From Actinomycetes bacterium (lineage in GTDB: Bacteria > Actinomycetota > Acidimicrobiia > Acidimicrobiales > Acidimicrobiaceae), in contig JAJYFX010000103.1 in NCBI GenBank assembly GCA_021785315.1, forward strand, positions 1 to 6,774: a stretch of 6,774 bases of DNA, given 5' to 3'. Shown here in pieces: positions 1 to 6,774 of this stretch; position 1 is the stretch's first letter, and each line of letters opens with the position of its first letter. Made by a program: the position numbers and the translations under genes. Under the pieces are notes generated by a model. The model made no database searches. It was not told the DNA's origin and saw nothing but the letters and a program-made list of their open reading frames with translations.

Positions 1-1940
1 CCCTTACCAAGCTCTTTGCCCTGCCGGGGCTGCGGATTGGCTACGTGATAGCGCCAAGCAGCGCGGATGCCGCCGCGCTGAGCAAACTCCAGCCACAGTG
101 GGCGCTCAACTCTCTTGCGGCTGCAAGCTTGCCGAAACTTATTTCGAGCATCGATCTGGATGAGACGCAAAGGTCCGTTTCGCGGCTCAGAAATGATCTC
201 GTTCCTATTCTAAGAAGCTACGGCGCAGAGCCTATGGCATCCCGTGCTAACTACGTTTTCATTCCCGATGCCAAAGATGTGTTTGAAAGGCTTCTGGAAC
301 ACAAGGTGCTGGTCAGAGATACTTCGTCGTTCGGGCTGGACGGCGGGGTCCGGATCGCGGTGCCAAATGACAAGGGCCTTGAACGGGTAGAAAAGGCGCT
401 GTTCCCAAGAAAGCCCAGACGCAGGCCAAGGTCGAATTTCAAGGGCGGGCTCATGGTCGTGGGCACGACCTCCGACTCGGGAAAATCTACGATTGCAACT
501 GCACTGTGCAGGATTCTGTCTGAGCGTGGCGTTGCAGTTGCGCCGTTCAAGGCGCAGAACATGTCCCTGAACTCTTCGGTAACGCCGGCCGGCTATGAGA
601 TCGGAAGGGCACAGGCAAGGCAGGCTCATGCAGCAAGGATCGATTCTGAAGTAGTGATGAACCCGATTCTCCTTAAGCCGACGTCTGAGATGACATCTCA
701 GGTAGTGGTGATGGGAGAGCCCTTGTTCGAAACCAATGCCAGGGATTACCAAAGCAAAAAGCGCGAGCTGTTGGGTGTGGCGATCGAGGCCTATAACGAT
801 CTCGCTGCCAGATTCGAGGTTGTGATACTTGAAGGCGCCGGCTCCCCGGCAGAGATCAATCTGATTGACAATGATATCGTAAATCTCGGACTTGCGAACA
901 AAATTGACGCCAAAGCCCTGCTTGTAGGCGATATTGACAGAGGCGGGGTTTTTGCATCCCTGTATGGGACTTTTAAGATCCTTCCTCCGAACCTTTCCTC
1001 ACTTATTTCCGGATTTGCCATAAATAAGATTCGGGGGGATGCAACGCTGCTCGACAGTGGCATTTCCAAGTTGGAAGCTCTCACTAACAGGCCGGTCTTT
1101 GGAGTGCTGCCGTATCTGACTGAGTCTCTGATAGATGCGGAGGACTCGCTTGGACTCTTCAGCTATGGGCAAGAGCAAATCTCAACTGATGAAGCCCTTG
1201 ATATCGTGGTTATTTCCTTGCCAAGGATTTCGAACTTCACCGACTTCGATCCTTTGGTGAACGAGCCCGGGTGCATCCTGAGAATAGTTGCGAGTCCTGC
1301 TCAGCTCGGTAGTCCGGACCTAATCATCATTCCGGGTTCCAAATCGACCATCGACGATCTCAGGTGGCTGAGGAGCAAAGGGTTTGAAGACGCGATCAAG
1401 AGACAGGCCGCGCGGGGAAGCATGGTTCTCGGAATTTGTGGCGGATATCAGATCCTCGGCAAAGAGATCAACGACGAGGTTGAATCAAAGCAGGGGAGAG
1501 TCGAAGGGTTCGGGATGCTAGACGTGCGCACTTTTTTTCTGGATTCGAAAGTGACACTGCAGCGCAGCGGAGTTGCGCCGCGCTTCGGGGCGGCGGTATC
1601 CGGATATCAGATCCATCAGGGCCGTGTTATGTCGCAGGGCGGCTGCAAGCTCTTTGATCTCTCCATTCCGTCGCGGAGCTTTCAAGAAGTTGGCCTCACA
1701 GACGGGGCGGTCGATGACGCGGGACAGGTATTTGGAACCACGCTTCACGGAGTGTTCGAGCATGACGAGTTTCGCAAAAGCTTCTTATCCGAAGTGGCGC
1801 AAGCGCGTTCCAAGAGTTTTGAATCTCGACTGGATTTTGCGCAGCTGCGGGAGAGCCAAATCGACTACCTTGCAAACTTTGTAAGCAAACACATCGACAT
1901 TGATGCCGTCTTTCGTGCGGCTTCGATCGACATAGGATGA
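1..1940 (+). CDS. cobQ: Fused threonine-phosphate decarboxylase (CobD/CobC-type, C-terminal part) and cobyric acid synthase CobQ; 5' end outside window
   Basis: The frame is open from base 3 and clearly continues upstream, so the GTG at 45 is not the start. Bases 3-56 encode LTKLFALPGLRIGYVIAP, the PLP-lysine region of CobD/HisC-like fold-type I aminotransferases (Lys at 9-11, Arg at 33-35). The fold ends near base 404, after an RIAVP segment whose Arg (351-353) matches the family's substrate-binding position. A basic linker of about 13 residues (405-443) leads into a full-length CobQ of roughly 500 residues. Its landmarks are the P-loop GTTSDSGKST (462-491), EGAGSPAEIN (831-860), GDIDRGGVF (927-953), the class I amidotransferase nucleophile Cys in GICGGYQ (Cys 1437-1439) and the His of TLHG (1746-1748). 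In known families, CobD/CobC makes aminopropanol phosphate from threonine phosphate. CobQ amidates adenosylcobyrinate a,c-diamide four times using glutamine and ATP. Both are cytosolic. The stop overlaps cobN. CobQ identity is very secure; the decarboxylase assignment, as opposed to another aminotransferase, is inferred from context and motif. Confidence 0.95.
   Translation, partial: LTKLFALPGLRIGYVIAPSSADAAALSKLQPQWALNSLAAASLPKLISSIDLDETQRSVSRLRNDLVPILRSYGAEPMASRANYVFIPDAKDVFERLLEHKVLVRDTSSFGLDGGVRIAVPNDKGLERVEKALFPRKPRRRPRSNFKGGLMVVGTTSDSGKSTIATALCRILSERGVAVAPFKAQNMSLNSSVTPAGYEIGRAQARQAHAARIDSEVVMNPILLKPTSEMTSQVVVMGEPLFETNARDYQSKKRELLGVAIEAYNDLAARFEVVILEGAGSPAEINLIDNDIVNLGLANKIDAKALLVGDIDRGGVFASLYGTFKILPPNLSSLISGFAINKIRGDATLLDSGISKLEALTNRPVFGVLPYLTESLIDAEDSLGLFSYGQEQISTDEALDIVVISLPRISNFTDFDPLVNEPGCILRIVASPAQLGSPDLIIIPGSKSTIDDLRWLRSKGFEDAIKRQAARGSMVLGICGGYQILGKEINDEVESKQGRVEGFGMLDVRTFFLDSKVTLQRSGVAPRFGAAVSGYQIHQGRVMSQGGCKLFDLSIPSRSFQEVGLTDGAVDDAGQVFGTTLHGVFEHDEFRKSFLSEVAQARSKSFESRLDFAQLRESQIDYLANFVSKHIDIDAVFRAASIDIG
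1937..1940 (+). other. ATGA stop/start overlap, cobQ to cobN
   Basis: The cobQ stop TGA (1938-1940) and the proposed cobN ATG (1937-1939) share bases. The only purine-rich bases just upstream are AGG immediately next to the ATG, too close for a good Shine-Dalgarno. Translation of cobN from this ATG would therefore depend on ribosomes terminating on cobQ. This is inferred from the layout. Confidence 0.75.
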
Positions 1941-4900
1941 TCTCGGGAGAAATCAAGTTGTTCCTTTACCTAACCAACGCCGATACCGAACTCCTCACCC
2001 TACGTAGCGTGGCGGACGAACTGGCCGAGATCGGGATCGAACTGCGGGGCCTATCCGTATCCGCTGAGAACTGGAAAGATGCTGCCAATTCGGCTTCTGT
2101 GATTTGCGTGAGACTGCTGGGTGGAAAGGACGCATTCCTAGAGGGCCTCAATTATCTTTTGGATCTTGCAAATGCGAAGAAGGTTCCGCTTGTTTGTCTT
2201 TCGGGCGAATCTATTCCCGATCCGGAACTGGCACTTTTTTCAAATGTCGCAAGTGGCATAGTCACGCAGGGCTTTGACTATCTGGTCCGGGGAGGTATTG
2301 CGAACTACGCGAACTTCGTCCGATTCGTTTCCGACACGTGTCTCTACAGCGGTCATGGCTTTCAGCCACCGCAAGAAGTACCTGATGTTGGTATTTTCAA
2401 ACCAATAGAACAGGACAGATCGGCACCCAAGGTGGCGGTCATTTTCTACAGGGCGCATCTGATATCGGGGAATACCGTCTTTGTCGAGGCCCTGGCCAAA
2501 GAGATGGCGGCGCGGGGCCTTAGTGTCTACCCCATCTTTTGCTACTCGCTTCGAAGCGGTCGCGGGGAGCACTCTCCCGTTTATGAGACCCTTAAAGAGA
2601 TCGTGCCGGACGTGATAGTCACCACGGTATTGGCATCCGGGTCAATGGATCCGGAGGGCGAATCTTGGGACGTTTCGGAGATGACGGATCTTGGAGTTCC
2701 AATCGTTCAGGCGATTGTCTCGTCTTCGGATAGAGAGAGTTGGCGGCAAAGGAGCTCAGGTCTTGTTCCGCTCGATGTAACTATGCAGGTTGCGATTCCG
2801 GAGTTTGACGGAAGGATAATAACAGTTCCGTTTTCGTTCAAAGAGGTCGTCGACTCGGACAGTGGCTTCGGCAGCGATATAAGCGCCTATCGGGTCGACA
2901 GGGAAAGAACCTCAAGAGTCGCCCAAATTGTGGCTAGGCTCGCCAGGCTGCGTTACAAAGCCAATAGCGATAAAAAAATTGCCATTGTAATTTCTGCCTA
3001 TCCTACAAAGCGCTCGCGATTGGGAAATGCAGTGGGGCTCGACACTCCGGCGTCAGTTATCGCGCTTCTTCATAAACTGCGGAATCACGGATACCATATT
3101 GACAGAATTCCGGAGAGCGGAGACGCTCTGATGGAAGAGCTGATGGCTACCTTCAACTACGACGTTCCCACTCTCAGCGTCGGTCAGGTTGAAAAGGCGC
3201 AACTCACTCTTTCGGCGCTTGACTACGCGGCGGAATTCGAGGACTTCGGCGAAGAGATCAAAGCCGGCTTGACAAAGGCCTGGGGGGAGCCTCCCGGCTC
3301 TGTCTATTTAAATAACTCGGAGTTTGTCTTCCCCGGCATCAGCCTTGGAAATGTGTTCATCGCTATTCAACCTCCAAGGGGCTTCGGTGAGAATCCTATC
3401 GCCATTTATCATTCGCCAGATCTTGCTCCGACTCATCACTACATGGCCTTTTACCGGATGTTAGATATCAAATACCAGGCTGACGCGGTAATACATGTGG
3501 GAAAACACGGCACCCTCGAATGGCTTCCAGGCAAAAGTCTGGGGCTATCGAACAACTGCTATGCCGATCAAGCTCTGGGAGCCATCCCACTGGTCTATCC
3601 CTTTGTGGTGAATGATCCTGGCGAGGGTACACAAGCCAAGAGGCGTGCCCATGCTGTGATAATCGACCACATGGTCCCACCCCTCACAAGAGCCGATACC
3701 TACGATGAACTATCCAAGCTCGAATCTCTGCTCGATGCCCATTCCCGTTGCTCGGGTATGGACCCTTCGAAACTTCCCGGACTGCGCGAGGCGATCTGGG
3801 AGGTGTTGGTGGATGCCCAGATTGCCAAAGAGTTGAAACTTGAAGAAAATCCCGATTTTGAAGACGGCGAATTTGACACTTTGGTCTCGGAGATAGACGG
3901 TTATCTTTGCGAAATAAAGGATGCCCAGATCAGGGGAGGCCTTCATATCCTTGGTGGGACTCTTGATGGTCAGGCTGAGGTAGATATGATCGCGGCATTG
4001 ACAAGGATAGGATCTGGGACTGAGCCGTCGTTGCGCATGCTTGCGGCGGCCGAACTTGGGATCGATTTAAAGGCAGGAAAGACTAAAGAGATCGACCAGG
4101 TCGAAGAGGAAGTTCAAAGAGTTGTTAGCATGGCTCAGGCCTCTGGCTTCGAGCTCCAAAGCCTGGAACAGTTTCCGAAAGCGTACAGCAAAGCTGTCGA
4201 AGCGATATGCGTCAATCTGGTGCCACGCCTTCGTGCGACTCCCAGAGAACTTGACGCAATACTTGAGGCACTTGGCGGCAGCTACATCGCCTCGGGACCA
4301 TCCGGCGCACCTTCGAGAGGGATGGCGCATGTACTCCCAACCGGACGCAACTTCTACTCCATCGATCCCAAGGCGCTTCCGTCGATCCAGTCGTGGGCTG
4401 TGGGGCAAAAGCTTGCTGAGGCGATGATAGAGCGATATTTTTCCGAAGAGGGGAGCTATCCCACTTCGGTTGGGATAGTGGTATGGGGAACCGCTGCAAT
4501 GAGAACCGCTGGGGATGACATTTCACAGACACTGGCACTGATTGGAGTGAGTCCGGTTTGGGATATGCAGAGCGGAAGAGTGACCGGATGCGAACTGATC
4601 GATCGCCAGGAGCTGGGCAGGCCTCGTGTGGACGTGACTCTTAGAATTTCCGGCTTCTTTCGCGACGCATTTCCGCACGTAGTTAGCTTTCTTGCCCAGG
4701 CCTTTGACGTTGCGGCGCAGAGTCCGGAAGATGACAACCCGCTTGCCAAAGACGCAAGCTCGCCCAGAATCTTTGGGCCAAAACCTGGATCATATGGATC
4801 AGGAATCCTCCCGCTAATCGAGGCCAGGAACTGGAGATCGAACGAGGATCTGGCCAAGGTTTATCTGACCTGGTCGGGATATAGCTATACGCGACAGAGC

Positions 4901-5479
4901 TTTGGAAAGTACGATCCGGAGTCGATGGCGCTGCGGTTTAAGGGTATCCAGGTGGCCTCGAAAAACCAGGACAACAGAGAGCACGATATTTTCGATTCAG
5001 ACGACTATATGCAAGATCACGGCGGAATGATTTCCGCAGTGCGTCATCTTTCCGGCATCGAGCCGAAATCGTATTTCGGCGATTCGGCCGATCCAGCAAG
5101 GCCAAGGGTAAAGTCGCTGGTGCAAGAGGCTGCCAAGGTAGTGCGCTCCAGAGTCATCAATCCGAAGTGGATTGAAGCAATGAAGCATCATGGCTACAAG
5201 GGCGCTTTTGAGATGGCCGCCACGGTCGACTATCTGTTCGGCTATGACGCAACTGCTAATATCGTCGAGGACTGGATGTACGAGAAGGTAACCCAAGCGT
5301 ACGTGGCTGATGCGTCGGTGAGGAAGTTCTTTGAGCAGTCTAACCCTAGTGCTCTCACCTCTATTGCGGAACGGTTGCTCGAAGCTTCCCAGCGTGGTCT
5401 GTGGAATGCAACTGACGAGTCATTGGATGCCATTAGGTCCGCGATGCTCGAAGCTGAGGGTTGGGAGGAGATAAGATGA
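1937..5479 (+). CDS. cobN: Cobaltochelatase large subunit CobN
   Basis: This 1180-residue protein has the usual length of CobN, the porphyrinoid-binding subunit that inserts cobalt into hydrogenobyrinic acid a,c-diamide with an AAA+ partner. It belongs to the CobN/BchH/ChlH superfamily. Visible family motifs, in order, are the N-terminal strand and TNADTELL (about 12-19), LDTPAS (368-373), QPPRG (478-482), [13 protein letters not shown] (490-502), [14 protein letters not shown] (520-533), [12 protein letters not shown] (559-570), [12 protein letters not shown] (with His578) and GGLHILGG (667-674). The histidines of the 520-533 block are candidates for metal or ring contact. The C-terminus is intact, with a typical helical end and no frameshift. 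There is no signal peptide or membrane segment, so it is cytosolic. The ATG at 1937 overlaps the cobQ stop by 4 bases and has little Shine-Dalgarno sequence, so reinitiation coupled to cobQ is likely; a TTG at 1958 is an alternative start. The cobQ neighbour favours cobalt over magnesium (BchH/ChlH). Specificity is otherwise not readable from sequence by eye. Confidence 0.95.
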   Translation: MISGEIKLFLYLTNADTELLTLRSVADELAEIGIELRGLSVSAENWKDAANSASVICVRLLGGKDAFLEGLNYLLDLANAKKVPLVCLSGESIPDPELALFSNVASGIVTQGFDYLVRGGIANYANFVRFVSDTCLYSGHGFQPPQEVPDVGIFKPIEQDRSAPKVAVIFYRAHLISGNTVFVEALAKEMAARGLSVYPIFCYSLRSGRGEHSPVYETLKEIVPDVIVTTVLASGSMDPEGESWDVSEMTDLGVPIVQAIVSSSDRESWRQRSSGLVPLDVTMQVAIPEFDGRIITVPFSFKEVVDSDSGFGSDISAYRVDRERTSRVAQIVARLARLRYKANSDKKIAIVISAYPTKRSRLGNAVGLDTPASVIALLHKLRNHGYHIDRIPESGDALMEELMATFNYDVPTLSVGQVEKAQLTLSALDYAAEFEDFGEEIKAGLTKAWGEPPGSVYLNNSEFVFPGISLGNVFIAIQPPRGFGENPIAIYHSPDLAPTHHYMAFYRMLDIKYQADAVIHVGKHGTLEWLPGKSLGLSNNCYADQALGAIPLVYPFVVNDPGEGTQAKRRAHAVIIDHMVPPLTRADTYDELSKLESLLDAHSRCSGMDPSKLPGLREAIWEVLVDAQIAKELKLEENPDFEDGEFDTLVSEIDGYLCEIKDAQIRGGLHILGGTLDGQAEVDMIAALTRIGSGTEPSLRMLAAAELGIDLKAGKTKEIDQVEEEVQRVVSMAQASGFELQSLEQFPKAYSKAVEAICVNLVPRLRATPRELDAILEALGGSYIASGPSGAPSRGMAHVLPTGRNFYSIDPKALPSIQSWAVGQKLAEAMIERYFSEEGSYPTSVGIVVWGTAAMRTAGDDISQTLALIGVSPVWDMQSGRVTGCELIDRQELGRPRVDVTLRISGFFRDAFPHVVSFLAQAFDVAAQSPEDDNPLAKDASSPRIFGPKPGSYGSGILPLIEARNWRSNEDLAKVYLTWSGYSYTRQSFGKYDPESMALRFKGIQVASKNQDNREHDIFDSDDYMQDHGGMISAVRHLSGIEPKSYFGDSADPARPRVKSLVQEAAKVVRSRVINPKWIEAMKHHGYKGAFEMAATVDYLFGYDATANIVEDWMYEKVTQAYVADASVRKFFEQSNPSALTSIAERLLEASQRGLWNATDESLDAIRSAMLEAEGWEEIR
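5463..5470 (+). promoter_or_regulatory. Strong ribosome binding site for the chelatase ATPase gene
   Basis: GGGAGGAG lies five bases (ATAAG) upstream of ATG 5476, inside the last codons of cobN. It is close to the anti-Shine-Dalgarno complement and fixes the start of the downstream gene. It also suggests this gene can recruit ribosomes itself as well as receive them by coupling from cobN. Confidence 0.8.
5476..5479 (+). other. ATGA stop/start overlap, cobN to chelatase ATPase
   Basis: The cobN stop TGA (5477-5479) overlaps the ATG (5476-5478) of the next gene. Coupling two subunits of one enzyme this way would tie their synthesis together. Unlike the upstream junction, this one carries a strong ribosome binding site at 5463-5470. 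Confidence 0.85.
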
Positions 5480-6774
5480 GGGAGTTTCCCTTTGTCGCAG
5501 TGGTTGGACAGGACCAGTTGAAGATGTCCCTGCTGCTAAATGCCATAGATCCAAGGATTGGTGGAGTGCTGATCCGCGGTGACAAGGGATCTGGCAAATC
5601 GACGCTCGCCCGCGCTTTGGCCGACCTCTTGCCTGACGGCGCTCCGTTCATAGAGGTTCCAGCAGGAGCCACAGAGGATAGGGTGAAGGGTTCGGTGGAT
5701 TTGGCTCAGATGGTTGCCGACGGGACAGTGGCTTCAACCGGCGGTCTTTTGGCCGAAGCGAACGGCGGCGTTCTCTACGTTGACGAAGTGAACCTCCTTG
5801 CCGACCATATCGTAGATCTGCTTCTGGATGCGGCGGCCTCAGGTTTAAATCGCATAGAAAGAGACGGGGTATCCGCCGTGTTCCCGGCAAAGTTCGTACT
5901 AATTGGATCGATGAATCCAGAAGAGGGAGAACTTAGGCCGCAGCTACTGGACAGATTTGGACTTTCGGTCCAAAGCGATGGAATCCTTGATCCAGAATAC
6001 CGAAGCGTTGCGCTTCTTAGACGGCTGGAATTCGACAGCGATCCAGACGCTTTTTGCATTTCGTTTGACCCGGAGAAAAAAGACCTGAAGCGGAGGCTTA
6101 ATTTGGCGAGGAGCATGAATCTTAGCCATGCCCTTGGCCTCAGTGCAAATGTTTCGAATGAGTTCTTCAGAGTAATAACGCAGCTTTGCATCAGCTACGG
6201 AGCCCAGGGATTGCGGGCCGATCTCACAATGGCTAGAAGCGCGGCAGCCCACGCGGCACTCGAAGGTCGTCAAGATGTGGAAGCGAGGGATTTGGAAGCC
6301 GTAGCCCCATTGGTGTTGTCGCATCGCGCGCGCAAGGATCCGCTGCAAGAGTATGAATCGCGAAGTGTCTCTGAGGTGATCGAGAAAATCCAGAGGATAG
6401 GCCATGAGGCGGGCGAAGATGTCGAGGTCTCAAAGTCTGAAGGATCAAAGAGCGACAATGGCGATTTGCCGCCAGACGTCCCTCGAGGCCCGAAAGGGCA
6501 AAGCGAGTCTTCGGGATCGGCGCTGACATTCGGAGGTGGCGGTGTGCCGATTATGGGTACTGTGACGACGCTGGGTGCAAAGGGAATCTTCTCGGAAAGG
6601 GTGGGCGGAGGGCCCAAGGGCTCAACCCCGACTGGATATCGCAAGGGTGTGGAGGGAGTTTCTGATATACGCGGTGTAGGCCTTGATGTGGTTGGAACCC
6701 TTACCTCAGCTGTCCTGCGCCGCAGCAATGAGCCGGAAGTTGCAACCGAACCGTTTGTCGCCACGCAAGACATT
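5476..6774 (+). CDS. ChlI/ChlD-type AAA+ chelatase subunit, probable CobN partner; 3' end outside window
   Basis: The frame is open for 433 codons from ATG 5476 to the window end without a stop. Residues 1 to about 310 form a ChlI-like AAA+ module: Walker [10 protein letters not shown] (35-43), Walker [11 protein letters not shown] (99-108, Asp103/Glu104), the ChlI insert LLDAAASG, sensor 1 [17 protein letters not shown] (140-156), LLDRFG with the likely arginine finger Arg160, and a sensor 2 block [10 protein letters not shown] (245-254, Arg247). Residues about 316-375 form a hydrophilic Ser/Gly/Asp/Pro-rich linker. The last 60 or so residues resemble the segment leading into the von Willebrand A domain of ChlD/BchD. 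A long fused ChlI-ChlD protein, as in actinobacterial putative magnesium/cobalto-chelatases, is therefore expected, with the MIDAS motif beyond the edge. Its role would be to drive CobN by ATP hydrolysis, in place of CobS/CobT. The start is supported by GGGAGGAG just upstream and by the ATGA overlap with cobN. A true magnesium chelatase is possible but less likely beside cobN and cobQ. Confidence 0.92.
   Translation, partial: MREFPFVAVVGQDQLKMSLLLNAIDPRIGGVLIRGDKGSGKSTLARALADLLPDGAPFIEVPAGATEDRVKGSVDLAQMVADGTVASTGGLLAEANGGVLYVDEVNLLADHIVDLLLDAAASGLNRIERDGVSAVFPAKFVLIGSMNPEEGELRPQLLDRFGLSVQSDGILDPEYRSVALLRRLEFDSDPDAFCISFDPEKKDLKRRLNLARSMNLSHALGLSANVSNEFFRVITQLCISYGAQGLRADLTMARSAAAHAALEGRQDVEARDLEAVAPLVLSHRARKDPLQEYESRSVSEVIEKIQRIGHEAGEDVEVSKSEGSKSDNGDLPPDVPRGPKGQSESSGSALTFGGGGVPIMGTVTTLGAKGIFSERVGGGPKGSTPTGYRKGVEGVSDIRGVGLDVVGTLTSAVLRRSNEPEVATEPFVATQDI

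Noticed and set aside
45..47. GTG as the start codon of the first gene
   Set aside because: The frame stays open to the left edge, and the 14 codons before it encode the conserved PLP-lysine motif of the aminotransferase fold, so the true start lies upstream of the window.
210..752. Long antisense open frame (180 codons) opposite the fusion junction
   Set aside because: The peptide is rich in Arg, His and Cys with no recognisable domain, and it lies opposite strongly conserved CobQ coding sequence. The other antisense frames of about 60-170 codons throughout the window look the same and are treated as shadows.
1573..1884. Same-strand alternative frame inside cobQ
   Set aside because: Arg/Ser-rich out-of-frame translation inside the conserved glutaminase domain, with no homology that I recognise. 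The similar frame at 4122-4427 inside cobN is rejected for the same reason.
3287..3300. GC-rich hairpin GAGCC-TCCC-GGCTC as a possible terminator
   Set aside because: It lies in the middle of cobN coding sequence, has only a five-base-pair stem and is not followed by a T run.
1937..5479. Magnesium chelatase subunit BchH/ChlH in place of CobN
   Set aside because: It is the same superfamily, but the gene overlaps cobQ directly and no bacteriochlorophyll gene is seen. CobN is the better call, although metal specificity is not proven by sequence.
6270..6773. Antisense open frame at the right edge (167 codons) as a converging gene
   Set aside because: It is Ser/Pro/Thr-rich low-complexity translation opposite the AAA+ C-terminal part and linker of the chelatase subunit. 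The plus-strand frame carries the conserved motifs and continues to the edge.

Overview
The window holds three same-strand genes packed end to end, with no intergenic space. All three point to late cobalamin (vitamin B12) biosynthesis, and the two outer genes run off the window edges. In order they are: (1) the 3' part of a gene fusing a CobD/CobC-type PLP aminotransferase fold (L-threonine-O-3-phosphate decarboxylase) to a complete CobQ cobyric acid synthase; (2) a complete cobN, the large subunit of the aerobic-type cobaltochelatase; (3) the 5' two-thirds or so of a ChlI/ChlD-type AAA+ chelatase subunit, cut before its expected VWA/MIDAS domain.

Both gene junctions are 4-base ATGA overlaps (1937-1940 and 5476-5479), so the three are almost certainly one translationally coupled operon. 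The proteins fit together. CobN and the ChlI/D-like ATPase would form the ATP-driven machine that inserts cobalt into hydrogenobyrinic acid a,c-diamide. The fused protein would supply the (R)-1-amino-2-propanol O-2-phosphate side-chain precursor and amidate adenosylcobyrinic acid a,c-diamide to adenosylcobyric acid, the acceptor of that side chain. Adenosyltransferase, CobB-type amidase and ring-modifying enzymes are not in the window.

Pairing CobN with a ChlI/ChlD-like ATPase instead of proteobacterial CobS/CobT is the arrangement familiar from Actinobacteria, including the mycobacterial type. The sequence has only moderate GC by eye (around half) and uses AGG, AGA and ATA codons freely, unlike high-GC actinobacteria. 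A lower-GC actinobacterial lineage is plausible, but this is inference and no marker gene is present to settle it.

I see no RNA gene, mobile element, CRISPR array, riboswitch, promoter or terminator, and no non-coding stretch longer than a few bases. There is no sign of a wholly new system. The most notable points are the aminotransferase-CobQ fusion with its short, very basic linker, a possible internal start that could give free CobQ, and a high density of GATC sites.
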